Assembly: GCF_023634645.1 (NCBI RefSeq)
Contig: NZ_JAMKMR010000005.1
Coordinates: 62,001-126,000, forward strand
From: Vibrio sinus
GTDB taxonomy: Bacteria > Pseudomonadota > Gammaproteobacteria > Enterobacterales > Vibrionaceae
DNA length: 64,000 nucleotides
Direction of reading: 5' to 3'
Position 1 is the first letter of the stretch. Each line of letters starts with the position of its first letter. Under the pieces are notes generated by a model that had not been told where the DNA came from, ran no database searches, and saw nothing but the letters and a program-made list of their open reading frames with translations. Below, one piece after another: positions 54,647 through 63,500 of this stretch. The position numbers were made by a program, and so were the translations under genes.

Positions 54647-55155
54647 TGAAGAAGCTAGATGCAACTTTGCACTTTTCCAAACTTAGCAGGGAAAGCTATC
54701 GAAAGCATTTTGTACGAATAGAAGACATGTGGCGGGAGTTCAGGGCGTTAATTGAGTGCCGTGGGTCTAGTACTCAGCGAGTGTTAGATATAGATATTAC
54801 GCTTCAAGTTTTAACTCTGGAGTTTGATCGCGAGGCTATCCCATTAAATCAATTTGAGCAGCATGATCGCGAGTTATTTTTTGAATTGTTGCCAGATATA
54901 GAGTTAGCCATTGAGTATTGCCATAAAAGAGGTTGGGTTCATGGTGATATAAAGCCATCTAATATTTTATATATTCCTAAAACAAGAAAAATTAAATTGA
55001 TTGATTTTGGTGCTAGTTACCGGATTGGTACATGGAGGGAATTATTGAAGGAATGGCAGCTAACACCCCTATTTTCTTCTCAAGAAATGATATCTGGATC
55101 AGGGGTGGTAAATGAAGAGGATGATTGGTTTTCACTTAATCAAATGCTTAAGTAA
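54646..55155 (+). CDS. Small Ser/Thr kinase-like protein at the end of the T6SS operon
   Basis: This encodes 169 residues from the ATG at 54646, which overlaps the tssM stop (TGATG); a GTG one codon earlier is also possible. It has the catalytic loop HGDIKPSNIL (His99-Asp101), DFG (Asp120) and a C-lobe with LTPLFSSQEM and EEDDWFSLNQML. The N-lobe is very short: I see no glycine-rich loop and no clear ATP-anchoring lysine. It is therefore either a minimal kinase or a pseudokinase. By analogy with PpkA it may act on the FHA protein of this operon. No PppA phosphatase gene is present in the window. Confidence 0.8.
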   Translation: MKKLDATLHFSKLSRESYRKHFVRIEDMWREFRALIECRGSSTQRVLDIDITLQVLTLEFDREAIPLNQFEQHDRELFFELLPDIELAIEYCHKRGWVHGDIKPSNILYIPKTRKIKLIDFGASYRIGTWRELLKEWQLTPLFSSQEMISGSGVVNEEDDWFSLNQMLK

Positions 55156-55199
55156 CCGATGTGTTTGAAATTAATTTTGACTAATATTTGGAGTCTACT

Positions 55200-56114
55200 A
55201 TGGGTTTAGAGTTCGAGAGTAATGCGAAAATAAACAAGGCAGAGTTTTTGGGGGCTGTTAATCGCGTCGGTAGAGCTAAATTAGCTGCCGCATTTAAAAC
55301 GTCGACATTTATCTACGGTACAACAGGAAACGGGAGCATCGCAGGGCACTTTGTCAAAGAAGCAAGCCGGTGCGCTCAGGGTAGTGAAGCCAATATTTAT
55401 GATCCAGGCCGTAGGGTCTATGAATATATTAAAGATAACTACCAGATGATGGACCTATATTATGGTCAAAGGGGAACACAGTTACATACTCATAGAATCC
55501 CAGCTATCGCTGAGTTTGTACACTACGCAATGATGTTTTCTGGCGGTTTCGACATGTCTACATCCGGTCGAGAAGCTTATATGCGTACTTTTCATACCAA
55601 TAGAGAAGGCTGGGATGGTTCAGAACAAGCCAAAAAAAGGTACGAAGGAAGATACAATGGATTAACGGTCACTCAAGAAATGTCACGTATTATCCGATGG
55701 GGAGTACATGAATTTGGCGGTAAGCTTATTTTCGAAGGTAGAGATGTATTCTACTCACAAGTATTTGATCGCAATGCCGCAAGAATAGGTGACACTGATT
55801 TAGAAGCCATAGAGCTTTTTAAATATTTTAAACCAGGCCAGTCTATCGCAAAATTTGGTGATGGTCTGATCGAGTTTCATTGGGGAGGAAAACCAGAGGT
55901 CCCAACACAAAATCACTTTGTCGACAACTGGAAGTGGTCGCTGGGAAGAACTCATTCATGGAAGAATCATGGTTATAAAGATATAGACAAGGCTAATCTT
56001 CGTGGCATATGGAATAATTTTATTAAATACGAAGCTAACCCAAAAAATGACTTGCGACGAAGTTTGTTACATTATGCTAATGAAAAAAGAGAGGAACAGC
56101 ATATTATTCAATAG
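55200..56114 (+). CDS. Unrecognised protein, last gene of the T6SS operon; possible effector
   Basis: This encodes 304 residues from the ATG at 55200, with GGAG 6 bases before it. There is no signal peptide or membrane segment. It is rich in Gly, Arg and aromatic residues; notable segments are FIYGTTGNGSIAGHF, LYYGQRGTQLHTHRIPAIAEF and FVDNWKWSLGRTHSWKNHG. Several His and Arg residues are candidates for a catalytic or ligand site, but I recognise no family. It lies 44 bases after the kinase gene in the same orientation, just before a terminator hairpin, so it is probably co-transcribed. Effector, adaptor and regulator are all possible. Confidence 0.65.
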   Translation: MGLEFESNAKINKAEFLGAVNRVGRAKLAAAFKTSTFIYGTTGNGSIAGHFVKEASRCAQGSEANIYDPGRRVYEYIKDNYQMMDLYYGQRGTQLHTHRIPAIAEFVHYAMMFSGGFDMSTSGREAYMRTFHTNREGWDGSEQAKKRYEGRYNGLTVTQEMSRIIRWGVHEFGGKLIFEGRDVFYSQVFDRNAARIGDTDLEAIELFKYFKPGQSIAKFGDGLIEFHWGGKPEVPTQNHFVDNWKWSLGRTHSWKNHGYKDIDKANLRGIWNNFIKYEANPKNDLRRSLLHYANEKREEQHIIQ

Positions 56115-56129
56115 TAATTAATGGCTTTA

Positions 56130-56174
56130 ACTGATGAAAACTGAAGGCAGCTTATCTGATTCAGTTTTCTCAGT
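56130..56174. terminator. Hairpin ending the T6SS operon
   Basis: ACTGATGAAAACTGAA pairs with TTCAGTTTTCTCAGT (one bulge) around a 14-base loop. It lies between the convergent last T6SS gene and the GlxA-type regulator and can serve both directions. Confidence 0.7.
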
Positions 56175-56204
56175 TGAAGAGAATTAATACTAAACTGTAC
56201 TAAC

Positions 56205-57170
56205 TCAGACCTGATAACGTTTACGATACTCGATTGGAGTCATATTGTGGGATTTTTTAAAAAGTTCCCTAAAATAGCGGGTGTCCTCGTAACCAACTGT
56301 GCGTCCGATTTCTTCAATGGTTTTTTTAGTTTTTTCCAACATGTCTTTCGCTATCGAAAGGCGAATTTGTTGAATATAGCGTATTGGTGTTGTGCCAGTG
56401 GCTTGTTTGAAACGGCGCTTCATCTGGCGTTCACTCAAGAACACACGCTCACTAAGATCTTTGACTGAAAACTGCCCATCTGGCGTGTCGTGCATCCAGT
56501 TCTGCAATTTTCGGATGACCGTATCATTATGCTGTTGAAAGGAAAGAAAGTTAGCGAGTAACTCTTTATTGGGTTGATCTGAGTTACCAGCAAGAAATTG
56601 ATGGCAGTCGTCTCTGACTTTTAAGCCAAACAGCTGACCAATAATTGGAAGCATTACCTCATAACATTGGTTGACCCCTGACGTGCAGTAGTAGTTATTG
56701 TCGCAAGTGACGTCTCTTTCTACCTGTAAAATTGTATCGGGAAACATGTGGCGGAACATTTCTGCATAGCTCCAATGTGTGGTTGCGGTCCGGTTATGTA
56801 ATATTCCAGCTTTTGCTAGTACAAACGCCCCGGAAGAAATAGAGGCTATCGGAATATCACGTTGGGCAAGTTGTGTAAGCCAGCGTAATGTATCCTCAGT
56901 GCAAATACTTTTACTTTCGCTTGGAATACCAATTGAACCGATCAGTAACACATCCGTTGTTTTTATGTTCTCAATGGTAGTGGTTGGGTAAATAGATATT
57001 CCACCAATTCCGTGAATGGGTTGATTATCCTCAGTGACAATATGGATTGATGGTACATGAGTACCGGCTATTTGAGCAGCAACCGTTAGAGCTTCAATGG
57101 GGCCTGATACTGAGGTTATTGGTGCATCGGAAAATGCCAACGCTGTTATGGTTAGTTTTTTTTGTCCCAC
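56205..57170 (-). CDS. GlxA-type transcriptional regulator (DJ-1/PfpI domain plus AraC HTH)
   Basis: This encodes 321 residues if it starts at the GTG at 57170, which has GGAAGG 6 bases upstream; an ATG at 57209 lacks a ribosome-binding site. The N-terminal 190 residues are a DJ-1/PfpI-like domain (ITALAFSDAPITSVSGPIEAL, ASISSGAFVLAKAGIL); the nucleophile position carries Ser (SISSGAF) instead of Cys, so it should be a ligand-sensing domain. The C-terminal 100 residues are the AraC helix-turn-helix (SVKDLSERVFLSERQMKRRFKQATG, IEEIGRTVGYEDTRYFRELFKK). It lies next to the T6SS operon and may regulate it, but the target is unknown. Confidence 0.85.
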   Translation of the reverse strand: MGQKKLTITALAFSDAPITSVSGPIEALTVAAQIAGTHVPSIHIVTEDNQPIHGIGGISIYPTTTIENIKTTDVLLIGSIGIPSESKSICTEDTLRWLTQLAQRDIPIASISSGAFVLAKAGILHNRTATTHWSYAEMFRHMFPDTILQVERDVTCDNNYYCTSGVNQCYEVMLPIIGQLFGLKVRDDCHQFLAGNSDQPNKELLANFLSFQQHNDTVIRKLQNWMHDTPDGQFSVKDLSERVFLSERQMKRRFKQATGTTPIRYIQQIRLSIAKDMLEKTKKTIEEIGRTVGYEDTRYFRELFKKSHNMTPIEYRKRYQV

Positions 57171-57496
57171 AAGTGACCTTCCAGAGAAAATTAGAAATAT
57201 GAATGTCATGAGCCGGCGATGCTAATAAAGATGGGAGGCCAATAGTATGATCACTTTGTGATGGATTATGACCTAATGTGAGCGGGTGTGTGGTGCTTGT
57301 ATTAAGGTTACTTCGTTTGAAGCTTCTACCGTCATAGAGATCCGTTAGTCATAGAAGTGAGTATGATTTATTTCTTTCGCGTTGCCTTTGAATGCTTCAT
57401 AATTCACCTGAAAGATACTTTATACATTGAGTAACGACTGAGCACTTCTCCTAGATAACTTGACGTTACAAATTTATTAATTATTAAGGTTATTAA
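57171..57496. other. Divergent intergenic region, nothing recognised
   Basis: This region holds the promoters for the GlxA-type gene and the two-component operon. I see no ORF or strong repeat; the last 80 bases are AT-rich. Confidence 0.4.
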
Positions 57497-58210
57497 ATGC
57501 TTGGGACAGTTTTATTAATTGAGGATGACCTTTCCTTATCTGAGGTGGTCGTTGATTATTTAGAGTGCTACAACATCAAGGTGATCCCTCACCATAGAGG
57601 GGATACTGCGATGGAAAAAATAGAGGAGGTTAAGCCTGACATCGTAATATTAGATATTATGCTGCCAGGTAAAAATGGGCTTGATATATGCAGAGATATT
57701 TATAATCAGTTCATAGGAGAAATATATATCCTGATGCTCACTGCGTGTAATCAAGGTGCAGATGAAGTGGTTAGCTTAGAGCTAGGCGCTGATGATTATC
57801 TTCAAAAGCCAATTGAGCCAAGAGTGTTGCTCGCTAGAATTAGATCTTTGCTACGACGGAAATCTCTGTCTATTACGAAGAAGTCTAATATTACCTTTTC
57901 TTTTGATGGCTTCTACATAAATAGCGTATCTCGTGTAGTGCAAATTAATGAAGTTGAAGTTCCTATGACAACCTCTGAGTTTGATTTGCTGTGGTTGTTG
58001 GTTAGAAACCATGGAAAAGTCTTAAGCCGAGATTTTATATTAAATGAGATTAGAGGTGGCTTGGGCAGTGAGTGTATTACCGACAGGTTTATTGATGCGA
58101 AGATATACAGGTTAAGAAAAATTATCGACCATGATAGTGGTGAAAGCCGTATAAAGACAGTACGAAATAAAGGCTATTTGTTTGTTGGTCGTAAGGACAG
58201 CGAAAATTGA
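57497..58210 (+). CDS. OmpR/PhoB-family response regulator
   Basis: This encodes 237 residues. The receiver domain (about 1-120) has the acidic pair (LIEDDLS), phosphoacceptor Asp53 (VILDIMLPG) and the Lys in LQKPIEP. The C-terminal 100 residues are a winged helix (MTTSEFDLLWLLVRNHGKVLSRDFIL, DRFIDAKIYRLRKIID, RTVRNKGYLF-like). It is followed after 15 bases by its sensor kinase. The AT-rich codon usage resembles that of the T6SS genes nearby. The regulated genes are unknown; the adjacent T6SS operon is an obvious candidate. Confidence 0.92.
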   Translation: MLGTVLLIEDDLSLSEVVVDYLECYNIKVIPHHRGDTAMEKIEEVKPDIVILDIMLPGKNGLDICRDIYNQFIGEIYILMLTACNQGADEVVSLELGADDYLQKPIEPRVLLARIRSLLRRKSLSITKKSNITFSFDGFYINSVSRVVQINEVEVPMTTSEFDLLWLLVRNHGKVLSRDFILNEIRGGLGSECITDRFIDAKIYRLRKIIDHDSGESRIKTVRNKGYLFVGRKDSEN

Positions 58211-58225
58211 TATTGGATAGTTAGT

Positions 58226-59545
58226 ATGGAAAAAGAGATAAAGTCTGCAAAAGTTTTTTTCCTGTTTTTTTTACTGATATTAGTTTTGAGCGTTATCGTA
58301 CCATATCTAATTAGTATTAAATACAGTGTAGACTCTAGTGAATTGATACATAACGTTTCGAAAAGAATAATTTCTCAGTCAAAACAGTCTCTAGAGGAGA
58401 TGAGCGATGCAAATAAAGAAAAATATCTTAATGAATTGAAATATAACTTTGGATTTAACTTCAGTTTGGTTGACTCGATACCTAAATATTTACCGGACTG
58501 GAAGAAAAACAAAATTGATAAAACCCATGTTATCTTTGATAAAAAAACCAAAAGCTTATTTGTAAAGTCATACCATACGGATGATCTCTACTTGAAGGTA
58601 GGACCAATTCCAATGGTGTATATTATGGATTTGAATACGATGTACAGTAAGTTTACATTTTTAGTTTACTTTAGCTTAGCTGTATCTTTAGTTTTGCTTT
58701 TTTTTATTTTTCGATCACTGATTCCATATTATTCAGATATAAATCGTATAAAAGAAAAACTATTATTTTTATCGAAAGGACAAACCAAGCCTACATCCGA
58801 AGATGTAAAAAGCCCACTGTTAAAGCCAGTGGATAAAATATTTGCACATGTTTCAAACCAGATTGGCACTCATGTAACCATCAATAAGAACTTAGCTAAC
58901 ACCATTGCGCATGAAATCCGAACTCCTTTATCTAAGTTGAAGTTTTACTTGGAGATGTTTGATGAGGACGTTCCTGAAGAAAAGAAATCAAGTTATAAAG
59001 CTAAAGCGAACCGGGCAATCCGCGAAGCGGATGATATTATTTCGTTAATATTGAACTATAGCGCCTTTGAGCACTCGGGCTTTGCATTGTCCCCGACAAA
59101 AATGAACGTGAACAGTGCTGTTGAGAATATGACACTTGCCTTAGATGAGATAAGTCATCCAAGTAGGTTGAGGTATAACTATGATAAAGCCAGTTGGCAT
59201 TCTGGTCTGTTTGTCGAGTTTGATATTAGAATGGTCAATATTGCATTAATTAATATCTGTAGTAATGCGTTGAAGTACGCAAATGAGCGAGTGAATGTCC
59301 AGTTCTCATGTTCTGACTCAAGACTTTGTATCCATGTTGATGATGATGGTCAAGGTGTTCAGGCTGGAGAGAAGGAACGTATATTTGAGCTCTTTTATAC
59401 AAAGTCAGACGATTTATCTTCAGGTTATGGTTTTGGCTTAGGCTTTTCCAAATTGATAATGCAGGCACATGGTGGGGACATTACGGTAGGGGATAGCCCT
59501 ATGGGAGGTGCAAGGTTTACCATCGAGATTAATGTTGTTAGTTAA
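58226..59545 (+). CDS. Sensor histidine kinase, RstB/CpxA-like
   Basis: This encodes 439 residues. Membrane helices at about 10-30 and 140-165 flank a small periplasmic domain of about 110 residues rich in Lys. The kinase core has the H-box IAHEIRTPLSKL (His229), N-box NICSNALKYA, DDDGQGV and GYGFGLGFSKLIMQAHGG. It is the partner of the regulator just upstream. The ligand is unknown. Confidence 0.92.
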   Translation: MEKEIKSAKVFFLFFLLILVLSVIVPYLISIKYSVDSSELIHNVSKRIISQSKQSLEEMSDANKEKYLNELKYNFGFNFSLVDSIPKYLPDWKKNKIDKTHVIFDKKTKSLFVKSYHTDDLYLKVGPIPMVYIMDLNTMYSKFTFLVYFSLAVSLVLLFFIFRSLIPYYSDINRIKEKLLFLSKGQTKPTSEDVKSPLLKPVDKIFAHVSNQIGTHVTINKNLANTIAHEIRTPLSKLKFYLEMFDEDVPEEKKSSYKAKANRAIREADDIISLILNYSAFEHSGFALSPTKMNVNSAVENMTLALDEISHPSRLRYNYDKASWHSGLFVEFDIRMVNIALINICSNALKYANERVNVQFSCSDSRLCIHVDDDGQGVQAGEKERIFELFYTKSDDLSSGYGFGLGFSKLIMQAHGGDITVGDSPMGGARFTIEINVVS

Positions 59546-59625
59546 TCAACATGAATCTCGATAGATTAATAATAAAAATTCGATAGTATACAAGCACAAG
59601 TACCACATCTGGAAAAATTAAAAAA

Positions 59626-60423
59626 ATGAATTACGATAAAGAATACGACGTCAACGGCATTGTTCAATTTGATGCAGCAAAAGAGCTGTTGAAGTTACTT
59701 CCGAAAAATGTTCCACGGGTATTAGACGTGGGTTGTGGATCTGGGAAAGTGACCCAACTCATTCGTGAGCACACGTCCGCGGAACGAATTTATGCAATCG
59801 ATCAATCACAGCAAATGATTGTAGAAGCGAGCAACGCTTACCCATCTCCAACGGTGAGCTATATCCATAGCTCGATAGAAGATTTCGACTTAGAATCTAT
59901 TGGAACACTTGATCGCACTGTTGATCTGGTTACATCTAACTCGTCATTTCAATGGTTTCGTGATCACTCGGCGGCCCTGTCAAACATACGTAATACACTA
60001 AGCAATGATGGGGTATTTGTGCTCCAAACACCTTGTAAAGAAAACTGGTGCCCGACCATTGTCAGTTTGATTGATGACTTTTTTGCTCAATGTTACCCGC
60101 AATTAAAACCCCATCACCATTTCCCTTGCATGCATTTAGAAGAAGTAGACGACTATCGCCAACTGTTTGCCGAGAATGGTTTTGAAGTGGACGAGATCTA
60201 CCTTAAAACGTTTGAATATGACTTAACGGTCGAGGACTTTCTCAAGGTCTTTAAGTCAGGGGCGTTTAAAGTATACAGTTACCAAGATTGGTTCGACGTC
60301 ACATTACCTGATGGTTACACCGAAGCGCTTCTTCAGTTTGTAGCCAATTACGCCAAAAATCACAATCAGATTTCGATCTCTATGCCGAGAGTCTTTGCTA
60401 AGTTGCGTAAACTTTATCCTTAA
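59626..60423 (+). CDS. SAM-dependent methyltransferase (class I, BioC/Tam-like)
   Basis: This encodes 265 residues. The SAM-binding motif VLDVGCGSGKVTQLI (about 26-40) is followed by IYAIDQSQQMI, the acidic end of the second strand, and by VDLVTSNSSFQWF, typical of the BioC and trans-aconitate methyltransferase group. The C-terminal region (FAENGFEVDEIYLKTFEYDLTVEDFLKVFKSG) also fits. The substrate cannot be stated. It stands alone before hrpA. Confidence 0.85.
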   Translation: MNYDKEYDVNGIVQFDAAKELLKLLPKNVPRVLDVGCGSGKVTQLIREHTSAERIYAIDQSQQMIVEASNAYPSPTVSYIHSSIEDFDLESIGTLDRTVDLVTSNSSFQWFRDHSAALSNIRNTLSNDGVFVLQTPCKENWCPTIVSLIDDFFAQCYPQLKPHHHFPCMHLEEVDDYRQLFAENGFEVDEIYLKTFEYDLTVEDFLKVFKSGAFKVYSYQDWFDVTLPDGYTEALLQFVANYAKNHNQISISMPRVFAKLRKLYP

Positions 60424-60509
60424 TCAGTCGCTTCAATACAAAGGTTCAGGATGTTGACGTATATGTTACAATTCGCGCAGTTTTAAGTAGTTAAGAATTG
60501 GATTTTACG

Positions 60510-63500
60510 TTGACGTCCTCAAATACAGATAATAATCGACCAACAACCTCCGAACCTGCCAAAAAAGCCAACGACGTGGCGTCTCTGCGTAATGCGTTAA
60601 ACGAGTGCATGCTGCGTGACCGATTTCGCTTGAATAAACGCATTCGGGGTGCAAGTAAAATAAAGAATCCTCAGTCGAAAAGTGCGGTATTTGATGAAAT
60701 TGCATTAGATATTGCCAAATCTATGGCAGAAGTGGAGCTGAGAAACTCTGCTTGTCATACCATTGAGTATCCAGAAATTCTACCTGTTAGCCAGAAAAAG
60801 CAGGAGATAGCGGAGGCGATTGACAATAACCAGGTCGTCATCATTGCTGGTGAAACGGGATCAGGTAAAACGACACAGATCCCCAAGATATGTGTTGAAT
60901 TGGGTCGTGGCAAATACGGTTTAATTGGCCACACTCAGCCTCGACGTCTAGCCGCACGTTCTGTCGCCAATCGTATTGCGGAAGAAATGCAATGCCCATT
61001 AGGCAGTTCTGTCGGTTATAAAGTACGTTTTAATGATCAAATTTCGGATTCGACTCAAGTTAAGTTGATGACCGACGGCATTTTATTGGCAGAAATTCAA
61101 CACGATAGATATTTGAATCAATATGATACGATCATCATCGATGAGGCGCATGAGCGCAGTTTAAACATCGATTTCATTCTCGGCTATTTAAAAGAGTTAT
61201 TACCCAAAAGACCTGATCTTAAAGTCATTATCACTTCGGCGACTATTGATCCTGAACGCTTTTCAAAGCACTTTTATGATGCACCGATTATCGAAGTTTC
61301 TGGCCGAACTTACCCAGTAGAGACACGATATCGCCCATTAAAGGGTGAAGAAGAATCAGATCGTGATCAGCTTGATGGCATTTTTGAAGCGGTCGACGAG
61401 CTGTGCGATGAAGGTTTGGGTGATATCTTGATATTCATGAATGGCGAGCGTGAAATTCGTGATACGGCAGATGCGTTATCAAAACGAAACTTGCGTGATA
61501 CCGAGATAGTGCGTCTTTACGCCAGGCTATCTGCTGGCGAACAAAATAAAATATTTCAACCACATGCAGGGCGACGAATTGTCCTGGCGACGAATGTGGC
61601 GGAAACTTCACTGACGGTGCCTGGGATAAAATATGTAATCGATCCCGGTACGGCAAGAATAAGCCGATATAGCTATCGAACCAAAGTGCAGCGATTGCCG
61701 ATTGAGCCAGTTTCACAAGCCAGTGCTAATCAACGAAAAGGGCGCTGTGGACGTGTCGAAGAAGGCATTTGCATTCGTTTATATTCAGAAGAAGACTTTG
61801 CTTCACGACCTGAATTCACCGATCCAGAAATATTACGCACCAATTTGGCCTCTGTTATCTTGCAGATGACAGCGCTTGGCCTTGGCGACATTCAAGCTTT
61901 CCCATTCGTTGAAGCTCCAGATAGCAAAAACATCCAAGATGGCGTGCGTCTACTTGAAGAGTTGGGCGCCATTGCTTCGGCTACTCAGAAAAAGCCAGAA
62001 GAGAGGGGCCGCTCTAGCTATTGCCTTACATCAACAGGCAGACAGTTAGCTCGGTTACCTATTGACCCGAGACTCGCTCGTATGGTTATTGAAGCGCCAA
62101 AATATGGGTGCTTGAAAGAGGTCATGGTGATTGCTTCTGCGCTATCGATACAAGACCCAAGGGAGAGGCCATCTGACAAACAGCAATCTGCTGACGATAA
62201 ACACAAACGATTCTTCCATGAAGATTCAGATTTCATGACCTTTGTGAATCTTTGGAACTATTTGCAAAAACAGCAAAAGTCTTTGTCTAGCAATCAATTT
62301 CGCAAGCAATGTAAACAAGATTATCTGAATTATCTTCGTGTTCGTGAGTGGCAAGATGTGTACTTCCAAATCCATCAAGTTGTCCGGGAACTTGATTTCA
62401 AACTCAATGATGAACCTAGCGGTTACGATAATATCCATTGTTCGTTATTGGTTGGTTTGTTGTCTCATATCGGTCTTAAAGACGCGGAAAAAAATCACTA
62501 TCAAGGTGCGAGAAACGCACGTTTTCATATCTTCCCAGCTTCAGGCTTATTCAAAAAACAGCCTAAATGGGTGATGTCTGCTGAGTTGGTCGAAACGTCG
62601 AAACTGTGGGGGCGCATTATCGCCAAAATCCAGCCTGAATGGGTTGAGCCATTGGCTAAGCATTTAATAAAGCGCAGTCACAGTGAGCCTCATTGGTCGA
62701 AAAAGAGAGCGGCGGTGATGGCGTATGAAAAAGTCATGCTGTATGGCATTCCAATTGTCGCAAAGCGCCTCGTTAATTTCGGCAATATTGATGCAACGGT
62801 AAGCCGTGAAATTTTCATGCGTAGTGCATTAGTAGAAGGTGAATGGGAAACGAAACACGCTTTTTTCAAACAAAATAGGCAGCTGCTGCAAGAAGTGGAA
62901 GAGCTAGAGCATAAGTCGCGCCGAAGAGATATTTTGGTTGATGATGAAGAGCTCTATCAATTTTATGATCAAAGAGTGGGAACCGATGTCGTGTCTGGCA
63001 AACACTTTGATACTTGGTGGAAAAAAGCGAGTAAAGAAAACAAAGAGCTGCTCAACTTTGAAAAAGAAATGCTATTTAAAGGCGATGCGAGCCATGTAAC
63101 AGAGCTGGATTACCCAAACTTTTGGTATCAGAATAACTTGAAATTGAAACTGAGTTATCAGTTTGAGCCGGGTGAAGATAGTGACGGTGTCACGGTACAT
63201 ATTCCATTACCGATTTTAAATCAAGTTGAGCAAACGGGGTTTGATTGGCAAATTCCTGGCCTTCGTCATGAGCTTATCGTTTGCTTGATTAAGTCACTCC
63301 CTAAACCAGTACGCAAGAATTTTGTGCCTGCGCCCAATTACGCCGACGCCTTTGTCGCTAAGGCCACCCCTCTAGATGCACCGCTGCTTGATAGTTTAGA
63401 AAAGGAACTCCGTCGCATGACGGGTGTAGAGGTATTACGGGAAGATTGGAACCTTGAACAAGTCCCAGAGCATTTGAAAGTCACCTTTAGGGCGGTGGAT

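Noticed and set aside
60505-60705. Reverse ORF at the beginning of hrpA
   Set aside because: It is a shadow of the hrpA coding sequence, which is strongly supported on the forward strand.
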